From Pegea sp. RAD2-039 (Eukaryota; Chordata; Thaliacea; Salpida; Salpidae), in contig JAQGEQ010000348.1 in NCBI GenBank assembly GCA_034620365.1, positions 90,273 through 154,272 of the forward strand: 64,000 bases of DNA, written 5' to 3'. Both the position numbers and the translations under genes were made by a program. Below, one piece after another: positions 1 to 10,533 of this stretch (position 1 is the first letter of the stretch; each line of letters begins with the position of its first letter). The notes below the pieces were generated by a model. It had not been told where the DNA came from, searched no databases, and worked only from the letters and a program-made list of their open reading frames with translations.

Positions 1-348
1 GCAGATTAAAAAGATCTGCAGAATTTCATGAAAGCACCATAAAAAATTATAAAACTTTTGAAAAAGTAAGAATTTATTATCTTAGAGATTGAAAAAAAAT
101 ACTGAAGTAAAAATGACAGATTCAAAAGCTTACAACAGGAATAAAATATATTACAAGTTTAGTTGAAAAATTACAATTAAAGTAAAAAATAAATTTTTAT
201 GTTTTTTCAAATTGTTATTAAATAATACATAATTTCATTTTTTTTAGTTTTCAAACATTATTAAATATAAAGAAGTATATAAGTAAGCAGAAACTATCAT
301 AAGATAAAAGTTTAAACAGATAATTTTAGTTACTAAAATGATAAACGT
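1..348. other. AT-rich sequence, no gene seen
   Basis: No exon-like frame, tRNA or repeat box is visible. The stretch leads into the decayed zinc-finger remnant. Confidence 0.5.
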
Positions 349-865
349 TTACGTTTTAATGCTAACGAACGCCTGATATTCTTTAAGATCCCGAAAATAT
401 TTGTCTTAATCCTTTTTACAGCTTTTCCAGCCAATGATTTTTTGAAAAGCAACAACAAACTGATGACATCTTTCGATGACATAATTCTTTCTTTCGGTCT
501 CGTTTATGTTTCCTACTTTATTAGGTATTACATTACAAATTTTTGCAATCTTTTAAACTAAGCTTTTTATTTCTTTTGTAATAACCTTCTTTAAATATTC
601 CTAATTATCGTCTGTATGAGTTCTTTCATGAGAAATAAGACTGAAATTTAAAGTAAAAATTTTCCACAAACATTTGAACAGTTAGTTGTCTTTAAGTGTT
701 CTTTCATGAGTTAAAAGTTAAAGTTTAAAATTTTTCATAATTAAATTATTAGTGAATATTCTTCCACATAGTAAATTTATATGTCTTCTCACCAGTATGA
801 ATTCTTTCAAATAGACTAAACTTTCCCCAAATAAAACAATCATTTGTTTTCGAAACGAGATATTT
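349..865 (-). pseudogene. Decayed C2H2 zinc-finger protein gene
   Basis: Read on the minus strand, the segment near 785-815 encodes ERIHTGEKTYK, the classic linker between C2H2 fingers. The next finger (about 710-780) has lost its cysteines by substitution or frameshift (CGRIFT survives in a shifted frame) but still ends LLTHERT. A further finger (about 610-690) has a cysteine pair followed by GK, then, after a one-base shift, TLNFSLISHERTHTD with correct finger spacing. That last frame continues down to a TAA at 349-351 with only three internal stops and encodes a basic tail including VIERCHQFVVAFQKIIGWKS. C2H2 proteins bind DNA, but stops, frameshifts and lost cysteines show this copy is broken. 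An intron-containing live gene is unlikely because fingers normally share one exon. Confidence 0.7.
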
Positions 866-1571
866 TTATTCTAATCTAACTAGTTTTGTCAAATATTGGT
901 GACAGCTATAACAGATAATTTTGTTTATAACAATGTAATTGTTGATATGTTAAAAAGTGTGTTTGTAATTTAACAAAAAAAATTAAACATTATTTTATTT
1001 TAAACCTAAGAGCAATTCTTATAAAAATGAGAATTTTCAAGAATATAAGACTTACTTTATCAAAATATATAGAATAAAGTTAAAAATCAAAGTTTTCTGA
1101 AAAAGAGTTGTTTAATAGACTTCTTAAAAATTGATTTTTACTCATTATAAGTAGTTGTATGACAGTTTGGTTATGATTGCTTATATTTCAAAATTTTAAT
1201 ATCATAAATAGCTTTTCAAAGTTTTCTTTTTATAATTAATTGGTTTTACATTGAAATCCAAAACATACTTTGATGGAAAAAAATAATTATAGACAATTTA
1301 CTATAGAAATGCTTTTGTGTTAGATAGATCAACGCATAGATCATCTAAGTGATCATTCAAAGTTTACAAAGATTTATTTCTGAAACAAAAATGACAAAAA
1401 CAACTCAAACTATAGAAAAATATGAAAAAATTCTTAAATACATTTATATATGAACTTTTATTTTCTAATCTTCTCATATTATAAAAAAAAAATCTTATAA
1501 AAACTTTCTTAAAATAAAATCTTTACAATTAAAAATCAAAACAAATAATTTTCTATAAGATAAATTATAAC
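866..1571. other. Intergenic, no gene recognised
   Basis: Roughly 700 bp of A/T-rich sequence between the zinc-finger remnant and the chromobox-like gene. It should contain that gene's promoter and 5' UTR, but I see no convincing core element. Confidence 0.4.
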
Positions 1572-1685
1572 ATGAAAGTAAAAAAACCAAGTATGTTGAA
1601 AACTTATGAAGATTTTTGTTTAGGGGATATTTTGAACAGTAAAAAGGAAAATAAACAGAAAGTTGTTTATTTCTTAAAACCTTTA
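1572..1685 (+). CDS. HP1-like gene: probable first coding exon, chromodomain N-terminal half
   Basis: An ATG at 1572 opens 38 codons that end exactly at a GTAATG donor (1686-1687), phase 0. Residues 12-36 read YEDFCLGDILNS, KKENKQ and KVVYFLK. This matches the start of a chromodomain: acidic-aromatic-hydrophobic entry strand, I/V-L-D/N turn, basic loop, then Y-[LF]-L-K. The chromodomain of HP1 proteins binds methylated H3K9. In the usual family the K is followed by W (part of the aromatic cage); here it is P, so ligand binding may be altered. The placement, 1.3 kb upstream of chromo-shadow exons on the same strand, supports one gene. The match is short, so this exon is less certain than the 3' exons. 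Confidence 0.5.
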
Positions 1686-2035
1686 GTAATGAAAAGATTA
1701 CATAATTAATTTCTGATTACGAAAGATCAAACAAAATTATCGATTATTTTTTTTTAATTTGAAAGAAATTTTTTTGGGATGAAACTATTATTAAATTATA
1801 AATTGTTTTACCAAAATAATGTATAATTACTTACTATTTAAACATTGTGTTAACTCTTTATAAAAGTATTGTATTATATAAATTTCTTTGATTAAGATTT
1901 TCAAATTTAGTTCTGAAATATATTTAAAGTGGAACGTTATTATCTTCCTTTTTAGTTAATTCTTACTTAATTAAATTCAGCCATGAGAAAATTAAGACTA
2001 AAAATAATTATTGCCAAGGTACTTTCCATTTTCAG

Positions 2036-2090
2036 TCATGGCATTATAGAAATATATTAGACAATCATAACATAATTATAATCATTATTA
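2036..2090 (+). CDS. HP1-like gene: candidate exon, chromodomain C-terminal half
   Basis: A strong acceptor (CTTTCCATTTTCAG, ending 2035) precedes an 18-codon open stretch ending at a GTAATT donor (2091). It begins in phase 0, as the preceding exon requires, and ends in phase 1, as the exon at 2954 requires. It encodes SWHYRNILDNHN followed by an isoleucine run. This resembles the chromodomain segment [ST]-W-E-P-x-x-N-[IL]-L-D plus a hydrophobic helix. The loop normally found between the Y-L-L-K strand and this W is missing about six residues, so the domain is shortened or an exon boundary is wrong. Confidence 0.35.
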
Positions 2091-2667
2091 GTAATTCCAC
2101 TTAACTAAAAACAAAAAAGTATGTATCTGAGGGATAACTGAAGACATGTAACTAGAAGATAATGTGGCTTTAATGATTTGCAAAACAGGTTCTATCATAT
2201 AATGGAAAGATCTTTTAATGGAATAAGGAGAAGATGTTTCAGGCTTACTGGTTAATTTACTCATGATGTTGTGAATGGCAGTGAAAATACTAAATTCAGC
2301 AGAACAAAATTATCCTAAAAATATATTTTTGTAATTTAGGAATAAAGAATATTCATTCGCTACCTTAATAAAAAACTTAAAGTTTTGTTTAAAAAGTTTA
2401 AAGAGAAGAAATATTCTGAATTTTGACATTCGATTATTTTTTTTTCTATATTAACAATTAAGTATTCTTATTTGCAAAAAAATAGTAAAGTGAAAAATTT
2501 GATATGTTTATATAAACATTCATAAATATATAATTTAAACTTGTAAAAAACATTTTTTATGCATTTTGTTTTGATAATAAAAGGCCATATTTGTACAAAT
2601 AGTATTAGTTGATTAAGTTTATAAAATATTTATGTCACAACTAGTGTTCTATAAAATTTTCATGAAG

Positions 2668-2745
2668 CTTTTAATATTTGGTTACTTTCTACAAATTTAA
2701 CTATTTATTATGAGAAACTTAAGGCCAAGGACTTTATTTTTGAAG
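2668..2745 (+). CDS. HP1-like gene: possible additional hinge exon
   Basis: From an AG at 2666-2667 to a GTATA donor at 2746, this stretch is open in the phase needed on both sides. It encodes FNIWLLSTNLTIYYEKLKAK then DFIFE. The N-x-W-x-x-x-x-N-L spacing also resembles a chromodomain end, and the basic tail would suit an HP1 hinge. The acceptor has a poor pyrimidine tract, so the exon may be skipped or spurious. An alternative start after the AG at 2714 also keeps phase 0. Confidence 0.25.
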
Positions 2746-2953
2746 GTATATTTTATTTTAATATAGTTTTTTAATTTTTCTAGTCTAATTAATTTTAAGA
2801 TGAAAAATAATATTTGATTCTTTTTAATAAATTATAAAATATTCACAAATCATAAGTTTTAGAATTATATTTTTCAATATTTAATTTTAATAGTTTTTTA
2901 TATTACTTTGTATATAATTGTTATTATTTAAATATATTACATTTAGTTTGCAG

Positions 2954-3482
2954 CTAACACTTCAAAAAAAGAACATTCATCTAAGAAGTTGAAAAAAGCT
3001 AAAAAAGAAAAATTCTCAGAATCTAATTCAGGCAAACTTTCTGAAAAAACAAAAAAGATAAATAAAAAGTAAAAATTGAGAATATATTATAAATAATTAA
3101 TATATTCTAGATTTTAAATGATGGATCTACCATTGTTCCTTTTTATAAAATGAAATCATATTTACTAAACTTGTTACAGATCTCTAAAATCTCTCCTTGA
3201 TGAAGCTGAGTTTATAGTTTATGAACCAGGTGAAAACGGGAGAGTTTTTCCTGAAAACCTTTCAGCTAAGCAGATTGAATCTATGGTTGGGGATAAGAAT
3301 ACAGTCACTGATATGCTATTTTCTTGGTTTGTTATTGTTTTTACAAATTTTAAATTTAATTTTTTTACATAATCTTCAGCAATGAATCAAATGGTTTGTA
3401 TATAGTTCCAATCAAAGAAGCAAAGTTGTTTTTTCCTGATTTAGTCATCAAATATTATGAAGAAAGACTTTGTTTTGGTTAG
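2954..3482 (+). CDS. HP1/chromobox-like protein, three 3' exons with chromo shadow domain
   Basis: Three exons join in perfect phase: 2954-3068 (acceptor TTTGCAG, donor GTAAAA), 3180-3326 (TTACAG, GTTTGT) and 3380-3482 (CTTCAG, stop TAG). The first encodes a Lys/Ser-rich hinge with basic clusters typical of HP1 nucleic-acid binding. The others encode about 80 residues ending IVPIKEAKLFFPDLVIKYYE then ERLCFG. The P-x-[IL]-V-I-x-[FY]-Y-E-E-R-L end is the hallmark of the chromo shadow domain, which dimerises HP1 and recruits PxVxL partners. VTDMLFS and IVPIKEAK match the LMFLMKW and LVPAKEAN strands, although the usual KW strand is shortened. With the upstream exons the protein is about 175-205 residues, the normal HP1 size. 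Introns are short (54-112 bp). AATAAA at 3545 could be the poly(A) signal. None of the exons is long enough to be obvious as an ORF. Confidence 0.8.
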
Positions 3483-3544
3483 AGCTTTTGACTGTAACTT
3501 TTATTGTTAGTTCCATCAAAATGGAACTTTCTGTAAAAATTGTG

Positions 3545-3550
3545 AATAAA
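3545..3550 (+). terminator. Putative poly(A) signal of the HP1-like gene
   Basis: AATAAA lies about 63 bp after the TAG stop. In DNA this A/T-rich the hexamer also occurs by chance, so position is the only support. Confidence 0.4.
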
Positions 3551-4240
3551 TAAGTTTTTTTATTGAAAATTGTATTTATATTCAAATGAATTTTCTTATA
3601 AGTTCAATTTTACTAGAGAAAGGTTTATATAAATATTTATTTTTTAGAATTTTTGAGAAATATTTATACAATATTAATATTATTTATCAACAAGCTTAAA
3701 GGTTTGTTTGTAGCTTAAGTAGTACATTCCAATGAATATTGTAGATTAGCTGAACATGAACTAAAAAATTTAATTCATATTAACAAAATAAACTTTTGTG
3801 TAAATGAGGAAAAAAAGTCTTTTCAAATTGTTTAATTTGGAAATAAAACAGATGCTATAAATAGGAAGAGTTTGTCGTCAGCTTAGGAAATTTTTTTCAT
3901 TTGCTGTGTTAGGACCTAAAAAACCTTTTCAATAGAAATATGCATAACTAAGGGATAAAGAAAAATTAATGATGTTTAAGAAGTATTACTGTGAAATAGA
4001 TGGAAAGCTTAACAAGATAGGAAATATTTTGTTCAGGTGTATAATTAATTATGTCTTTAAAACAATAAAGACAAAAATGCCCTATTTAGTAGCATCAAAA
4101 TCATGGTTAAGAATTGATTTTTGAAATAAATTTAGTTAACAAAACATGCAGAAAAAGTGCATAACAAAAAATAACAAAAAAGAGGTAGAAAGTTTATTGT
4201 TATTATTATTTTTTATTGCACAAGTTAACTAATGGCTGAA
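3551..4240. other. Intergenic, no gene recognised
   Basis: A/T-rich sequence with no phase-compatible exon and no copy of the repeat families I could recognise. Confidence 0.4.
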
Positions 4241-4249
4241 TTATATTTA

Positions 4250-4420
4250 TTTATTTACTTATTGCAATAAACGCAAAGGAGGGTGCAGAGAGCACCTCTC
4301 GTTAAACTACATTCTCAAAAATGACATTTTAATACGAGATTTGTAGATGCAAAACTCCTAATTTGAAGAGGGAGTTGGAGCCGGAGTAGGCTGTTCATTA
4401 TTTTATTCAGCGTCATTCTG
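4250..4420 (-). mobile_element. SINE 3'-end fragment with a different head
   Basis: On the minus strand the end reads GAGAGGTGCTCTCTGCACCC then TCCTTTGCG. This matches the 3' end of the full SINE copies (GATGTGCTCTCTTTAGGCAC then CCTCCTTCGC). The 5' part differs: instead of the tRNA-like head, the plus strand has a three-unit hexamer run GGAGTTGGAGCCGGAGTAGG near 4370-4390. The fragment is either 5' truncated or a second SINE lineage sharing a tail. Confidence 0.55.
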
Positions 4421-4507
4421 GTAGCTTCTGCAATGCTAGATTAGAGCAATTAATCTTTGATTAGAAATTCGAAAACATATTTCGAAACATTTTGCTAATA
4501 TTTTTAT

Positions 4508-6537
4508 AATGACACTGTTGTCTTCACAGTAAACAAATATGTAGAATAATTCATTTACATATACTTTTTTTCAGTTTTCGTTGTGTGGATGTCATTATAA
4601 TATTTTAAAGAAGTACGTAATCTTATTTTTTTTCACTTAACGCTAACATGACGAAGTTTATGATACAAAATCCATTTATACAAATTTTGTTAAAAATAAA
4701 TTCAATTTTTTTAGAAAAGTTTAGTTTTAGATGATAAATTACAAAATCAAGAAAACACAAAACAGTTAAAATCTATTTTTCTGTCAATCCTGTCTTATTA
4801 CTTTTAGTACTTATAGTACAAACTTATTTTATTAATTGAAATTATTGTTTACAATTTAAAATATATTAGATGCACAAGATCTTTTGTATAGAATTTCATT
4901 AAAAAATTTTATTTTTTTCACCTGAGACTGTGATGACCTCTTAGGCATAAAACTATTTGAAAAAAATTATTTATAAAAAAGAGAATATATGAAACTATTT
5001 TTTCATATTTTCAATTTTTTAATTATAATATAGTTGTTATGGTTGTTATTTGATAGTACATTCTGTTATTGTTATTATACTTTTTATGTGATTGCAGCTA
5101 TTTAAAACAATAAAAATGTTGATGGTTATGCACTAGTATTCACATTTAAACACTGATATAATATGAATATTTTTATATTATTTAATAATTATATAAGACA
5201 ACTTCATTTATATAAAACAAGAAAACTAAAGTTTATTGTATTTCCAAATTTGTGCTTTGGTTATATATTTCTAAAAATAATTTGGTGAAGATTTATAAAA
5301 AATATTTTACATTTTTTTAGTTAAACAATTTTACTGAGAAATAAATCAAAATAAAATTAAAAAATTAACGAAAAGATTTATTTTATAAATAAAAATAATC
5401 AAAATTTAATCAAGAAACAAAATCTCCTTTTAACGTCAACCAGTGATTTATTTGTTTTTGAAATCTCTTTTATTTTTATGTTGATTAATAGTTGTGAAAT
5501 TATTTGAAATTAGATGATAAATTAAATAAATTAAATAACAAATTAAGCTATAATAAAATAACTGTTTAAAATGGATTTAAATTTAAGAGGAAAATGAAAC
5601 AATTAAGAACTAGTTACTATTATAAGTATTTAAAACTACTTGAATATTTAGTTTATTATAATCATACAAGAAGTAAAATTTAAGCTTAAGTTTGTATTTA
5701 TTTATTTCTGTTTTCCATTTTAATAATTGCTTTATTTATTATCCTTAAAGAATAATTGTGTTTGTTCTTTTGTATTAACTTTGAATTAAAAATTAAAATT
5801 GAAAACAAAAAATTGAATAAATTTAATTTAGTTAATTTGAAATCAATCTCTTAATTTTCCAGTCAAATCATTCAATCTACAAACATTTTTCATTTATTTA
5901 GTATTTAAAAAATCAAAATTTAATGTTAATTTTGTAATAATTTTTAATAAACAATCAAAATAATTTCAATGAATTTGTTAGAAATTTTTACGCACGAATA
6001 GGTAATGTTTGATTTGTATCAAGATTTAATGTGTACCAATTTAAAAAAAAAATTAGTATTTTTGTTACACTTTCTCAAAACACTTTAAAACAGTAGAAAA
6101 AAGTAATAATGTTATAAAGTTAATACAGATGTACGGAAAGAACTGTTGAATGAGTGAAGTTGGTATAAAAAAATGTTTTCCTTGAAATTTATGTAAGAAA
6201 TCCAAATAATCATATTGTTACATTTTGTTGAATCTCAACTTTATAAAAGATGATTGCATTCTACTTGTTGATATCAACTGATTCTGTCAGTTTCAAAAAT
6301 AAAATGATCGCTAGCAAGCTCGCTAGTTAAAATCAACAATGTTACTTTATATAACCAACTACTCATCTTGTGCTTGTGGGTTGAACAATTTTTAAGCATT
6401 TATTTTCAATTACGTCGAGTTTTCTGTCATTCACATAAAATTAATTAATTTTACTAGATTTTCAAAAAAATTTAATGTACTTCTAATAATTAAAATAAAA
6501 TTTCTGATTATTTTGATTGATACGAAAGAGAACCATT
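4508..6537 (+). repeat. Long direct duplication, left part (copy at 39541-41560)
   Basis: About 2 kb matches 39541-41560 nearly base for base with scattered substitutions and small indels, starting at GACACTGTTGTCTTC and ending at GAAAGAGAACCATTATAT. No intact coding frame is shared, so the sequence is non-coding. It carries a minus-strand small-RNA-like module at 6276-6382. Confidence 0.85.
6276..6382 (-). ncRNA. Candidate PSE/TATA module, AACTGA..TCAGTT type
   Basis: Box AACCCACAAGCACAAGAT (6366-6382), TATA GTTATATAAAG (6345-6355) and inverted repeat AACTGACAGAATCAGTT on the minus strand (6276-6292). The variable core contains a further stem CTAGC/GCTAG (6311-6315 with 6322-6326). In the duplicate at 41.3 kb this stem keeps pairing through a G-T wobble, a hint of selection on RNA structure. 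Confidence 0.4.
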
Positions 6538-7599
6538 ATATAAAAATTTCTTAACATTTCATTTCAATTTTAAGTATTTAGGTATCTCATTTCTCTCTAA
6601 ATTCTATTCTAGGAAAATAAGTTTTGTTCTAATGTTATAGAATAAATGTTGCAGTTAAAACTGTTTTAAACATTTAGTGTTTGTAATGTTCAAACACTGT
6701 TCAAAAAAAATGCAGCAAAAATATTGATTTGAATTTACTTGGCAAACGATAGAAGATTAATATTAAAGATTTTAAATTTGCTAATTAAAGTAGTTTCTTA
6801 AGTTATAAAAAGCTATGTGAAGTTATTTATTTATCAGTCAGACTTACAGTAAATCATAACAAATATACCTTTAAATAAAATTTAGAGAATTTGTAAATGA
6901 CATTCATACATAGCCTACCAATAACGGATCTTATTTGGAAGCAATATCATTTAATAAAAGAATTTTTTTAGTTTATCATTCTTGCGTTTGAAACTTTTAA
7001 TTTTTCATTAGAATTAGTTTGAGTTTACTTAAAATTCTTGATATATATTAACTGTTTGTGTTTACAAAAGATTTGTAAAATTTTAAAAACTTATCACTAA
7101 AATAAGAATAATAAAATAAATAAATCTAGTGCTAATAATAAATACAATTCAAATATTAATTGAATAATATTCCAACTGCTAGAAAGTAACAGTTGATTTT
7201 GAAAACAAATTTTAGCCAGAGAAAATACCATGTTGAAAAATTTTTAACACTCCATATTGTAAATGCCTTACGGCGGTATCTTTGGTGTAAAAGGTCGTAC
7301 AGAATAAGTATTCTAATCATGACTTCTTACTCTAATGTTTGTGGGTTGTAGAGTTTTCACATACAGCTTGTTTTGAATTTATTAAAATCTAAATTTGTTT
7401 TCGTATTTAATCAAAAGTGTTAACCTACGAAAAATTTTAACTAAAACATAAATTTGTTGAAACATTTTTTTCGACAGTTAATCTCTGTGATTAAACAGTT
7501 TTATTTTTTTGATTTAAACTTCCATAAAAATATGAACTAATAAACTATATAAAATGCAGCAGAAAATAGACTTCTTAACAAAAATGTTCTAATTAAATT
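6538..7599. repeat. Segment present here, absent from the 41.56-kb copy
   Basis: The two copies of the long duplication run together again at TTGTTATCC (7600 and 41561). These 1.06 kb are therefore an insertion here or a deletion there. The right half (7080-7560) is also found near 11040-11500 and, shortened, near 34930-35270, so a deletion in the 41-kb copy is the simpler reading. Confidence 0.7.
7232..7347 (-). ncRNA. Candidate module, GGCGGTATTTCTGGTG-core type, copy 1
   Basis: The box (minus: CAACCCACAAACATTAGA) lies at 7331-7347 and a slightly decayed GTTGAA..TTTAAC inverted repeat at 7232-7248. Between them is a GC-richer core (CGGCGGTATCTTTGGTG on the plus strand, 7271-7287) that is conserved in two other copies. 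The TATA position reads GATTAGAATA, a weak match. Confidence 0.35.
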
Positions 7600-8263
7600 G
7601 TTATCCAGCTATTAAATAAGTGTAATTTTAAAGTAAAACTAATTATTAAGATAGTCAAAAAATTTTCAAACATCGTTTTTGTATTCTATCAAACAATTTT
7701 ATTAAATTCAACAATTTAAATATAAATATTTTTAATCAAAAATAATGATATAAACTTGTTTATAATAAAGTTAAAAAGAAAATTTATAAAAATTAATTAA
7801 TATCATAGAAACAACATTCAATTTGTTAGGGTACCTAGATATTTAGTTAAAGATTTTTCTAAATCTTTAAGCGTTTTATAGTTTTTAATTTTATCACTTT
7901 AATTATAATAAATTTATTAAGAATTGAAATCAGTTAAGTTTCAAGATTTTAAAAATGCTTTGAAAAATAAAGTTAAGATGTTATATTATAAACATTTAAC
8001 AAAAGTGAGAAAATCAATCAGTTAAAAATCACTGATTCAAAACTATTGAACTTTTATAACGAAAAAAACTGACATTCAGAAACATAAAACTATTTTTAAA
8101 ACAAAAACAAAATAAATTTTAAAAAAGAACCAAAAGAAAAACTAAAACAAAAGTTCCTGAAACATTATATTTACTTTCAAAGCATCAAGTTTGAGTGAAA
8201 AAGGTCTTAAACAATATAATAATTTAAGATTTGCGTTAGAAGCATAAAAAAATTTTATAAAAT

Positions 8264-8386
8264 GAGCTCACAAACACAAGGCAAACACGTTGTTATATAA
8301 AGCATCTAATTTATAACGATTTTATAAGTCTACAATTAAATTAGTAGGAAGTAAATTGAGAATTTTGAAAACTGATACTGTCAGTT
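8264..8386 (+). ncRNA. Candidate PSE/TATA module, AACTGATACTGTCAGTT type
   Basis: Box GAGCTCACAAACACAAGG (8264-8281), TATA GTTATATAAAG (8292-8302), variable core, then inverted repeat AACTGATACTGTCAGTT (8370-8386; 6-bp arms, 5-nt loop) followed by GCATTTAAC. Box start to repeat start is 106 bp. If the TATA sets initiation about 25-30 bp downstream, the RNA would be roughly 45 nt plus the stem-loop. Confidence 0.45.
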
Positions 8387-8504
8387 GCATTTAACAACAA
8401 GATTTATTGTATTCAATGATATAAAAGAATGCGGTGAGCTTGATCTTTTCTTTCATATGTTGTGTCATTCTTTTGTTAATAACTCTAACTGACACTGTCT
8501 TCAG

Positions 8505-8596
8505 TAAACAAATATGTAGAATGATTCATTTAAAAATTTCCATAATTTTTTTCTGTTTTCCTTGTGTTGATGCCATCATACTACTTTAAAGAAGTA
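8505..8596 (+). ncRNA. Second-tier module (diverged box, TACTT..AAGTA repeat)
   Basis: AGTAAACAAATATGTAGAAT resembles the main box, ATTTAAAAAT sits at the TATA position, and TACTTTAAAGAAGTA (8582-8596; 5-bp arms, 5-nt spacer) follows. The same trio recurs near 4530-4615, 39557-39650 and 42465-42555. The box-to-repeat spacing is shorter (about 77 bp), so equivalence to the main modules is uncertain. Confidence 0.2.
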
Positions 8597-9048
8597 CTTA
8601 ATCTTATTTGACTTAGCAAAGATTCTTATTTAAAAAAAGTTTTAAAGCTTTAAGCAAAGGGAATTGTTACTGTGAAAATTATAATAGTTTAAACAAGTTT
8701 CTATCAGGTATTGACTTGTTTTCTGTTTTCAACTCTTCGAAGACATCGATACTATTTAGTCAAGGTTTATTATCATTTACAAAGCTAATCAAAAATTTCA
8801 TATTTTTTTATAAGGTCAACAAAAAACTGCCTTTGCCCAAATATTTAAAGAATTAACGACATTTAAAAAGTCTCCTATACAAACAAACTAAAGCAGACCC
8901 TTCCACCAAATCTCTCTACAAACATATAACGTATGAATGTTGTCATTTTGCAGGAATCAATAACCCTTTACCTGTTTGTATATTTTGAGTTTTCTTAGTA
9001 AGTAATATGTGTTTATTTGCAACCGGAACAAGGCCCCCTTCTTGCTAG

Positions 9049-9065
9049 GCAGGTATCATACCTGC
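9049..9065. repeat. 17-bp inverted repeat GCAGGTATCATACCTGC
   Basis: Arms GCAGGTAT/ATACCTGC are perfect around a single base. It follows a GC-richer, repeat-conserved stretch (CAACCGGAAC..GCCCCC). The copy near 43 kb has lost part of the second arm. No module box lies about 100 bp away on either side. Confidence 0.5.
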
Positions 9066-9296
9066 TTGGCAAAACTAATAGACCATTGAAGTATAACTAA
9101 ATACTTTCAATAGAAAACAAAACTACTGTTCTTAAATATAGAAAATAATTACTGCAGCAAACAACTTGATAAGTAATTTAAAAACAGCAATAAACTAAGA
9201 TAAAAATTCACTTGTAAAAATCATTTCTATGAGATAAAAAAAACTAACCTTAATTTGTTTTCGTCTGTAGAAAACATGGATATTTTCAACTGTTTT

Positions 9297-9420
9297 AGTA
9301 CAAATTAGACAAGTGATTAATATAGTGCTAATGATATAATTCAAATCCTAATTTTAAAATTTTATTGAATCATTAAAAAAAAAAGATAACATGAAAATTT
9401 GGAAACTGATATTGTCAGTT
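9297..9420 (+). ncRNA. Candidate module with variant box, AACTGATATTGTCAGTT repeat
   Basis: Box variant AGTACAAATTAGACAAGTG (9297-9315), TATA-like TTAATATAG (9317-9325) and inverted repeat at 9404-9420 followed by GCGTTTAATCC. Box start to repeat start is 107 bp, the same as in modules with the standard box. Copies at 36518 and 43239 keep the arrangement. Confidence 0.35.
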
Positions 9421-10410
9421 GCGTTTAATCCTAAAACTATCTTTTATTTAATAGAACGTACCAATGTCATAAAACTTTTTCTAAAATTTTTCATTTAATT
9501 TGTTTAATTCTAAAAGACAATATCAAAAGTAAACAAGCATCTGTAATCTTAATCTTCATTGAATCATTTGTAAATTCTAAACGTTTTTGCTTTTGTTATG
9601 TTGATGTCATTATCTTTATTTAGAAAAACAACTAATTTATATAATATCATAATATATTATGAATATTGTATTAACACTGATGAACTACAAACCATTTGCA
9701 ATTTATAATAACAGGAATTTATGTTATCCGAGTTTATTGGCTTCATTATTCAGTTGGTTATCACTTTTAAACGACGCTGGTTTAAATAAATCTTAACTAA
9801 CATACTTATTTCTTATAAATCTAATGGTTTGTTGTGTAATTGTCGTCATTTTACTTTTGATGAATGTCTGAAGCTTGTATTAATAAGCTAACGCTACTAT
9901 ATATCAATGATATAAATTATTCTTCACTTATAGATGTTAATAGGGATATTATTAAACTCTCTTAATTTAATATTTAATCCAACATTCTTGATTTGGTTAT
10001 CAGTAAAGCTGACACGGTATAAACAATTTCATGTATAAATCAAAAAGTCATGTTAATCTTTGAGAGGCTGATGACATCATCTTTATGAATTAGACTTATA
10101 GTAATCAGTAACAAATTTAGCTCAGCATAATATTCAGAAGAGTTGAAACCATTTCATTTGAGTATTTGTAGTTGGCTTCCATAGATAATCTGTCAATAAC
10201 AGATCTGTTTTTGAAGCAAGATCAGGATTAAATGTAGTTTAAATAAAGTAAATTGTTTCAAGAGGTTTGTTTTTACTCTTTTCAAAGTTCTAATTCAAAC
10301 ATATAAAGTAAACAATTTATTTCAAACAAGAAACAATCTTTTATTAAGATGTCTTACATATTTTTATAGTTTAACACTTGTGTAAAAAGCTTTAAAAAAG
10401 TGTTTGAAAT

Positions 10411-10533
10411 GAGCTCACAAACACAAGGAAAGTATGTTGTGATATAAGGCATTCAATTTTATACCAGATTAACAAACTGTTGCTTGTATAGCTTTTAATT
10501 TTACTTTAAATTTGAAAACTGATACTGTCAGTT
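10411..10533 (+). ncRNA. Candidate PSE/TATA module, AACTGATACTGTCAGTT type
   Basis: Box GAGCTCACAAACACAAGG (10411-10428), TATA GTGATATAAGG (10439-10449), inverted repeat 10517-10533, then GCATTTAACGAAAAGATCTC. The variable core differs from that of the 8264 module although both ends are nearly identical. Confidence 0.45.

Noticed and set aside
1981..2020. Possible exon between the first two HP1-like exons
   Set aside because: AG-bounded and ends at GTACTT, but its phase does not fit the donor at 1686 and two of three frames stop.
6538..7599. Considered as a transposon inserted into the left duplicate
   Set aside because: No terminal repeats or target-site duplication at the ends, and its parts recur in larger repeats, so a deletion in the other copy is more likely.
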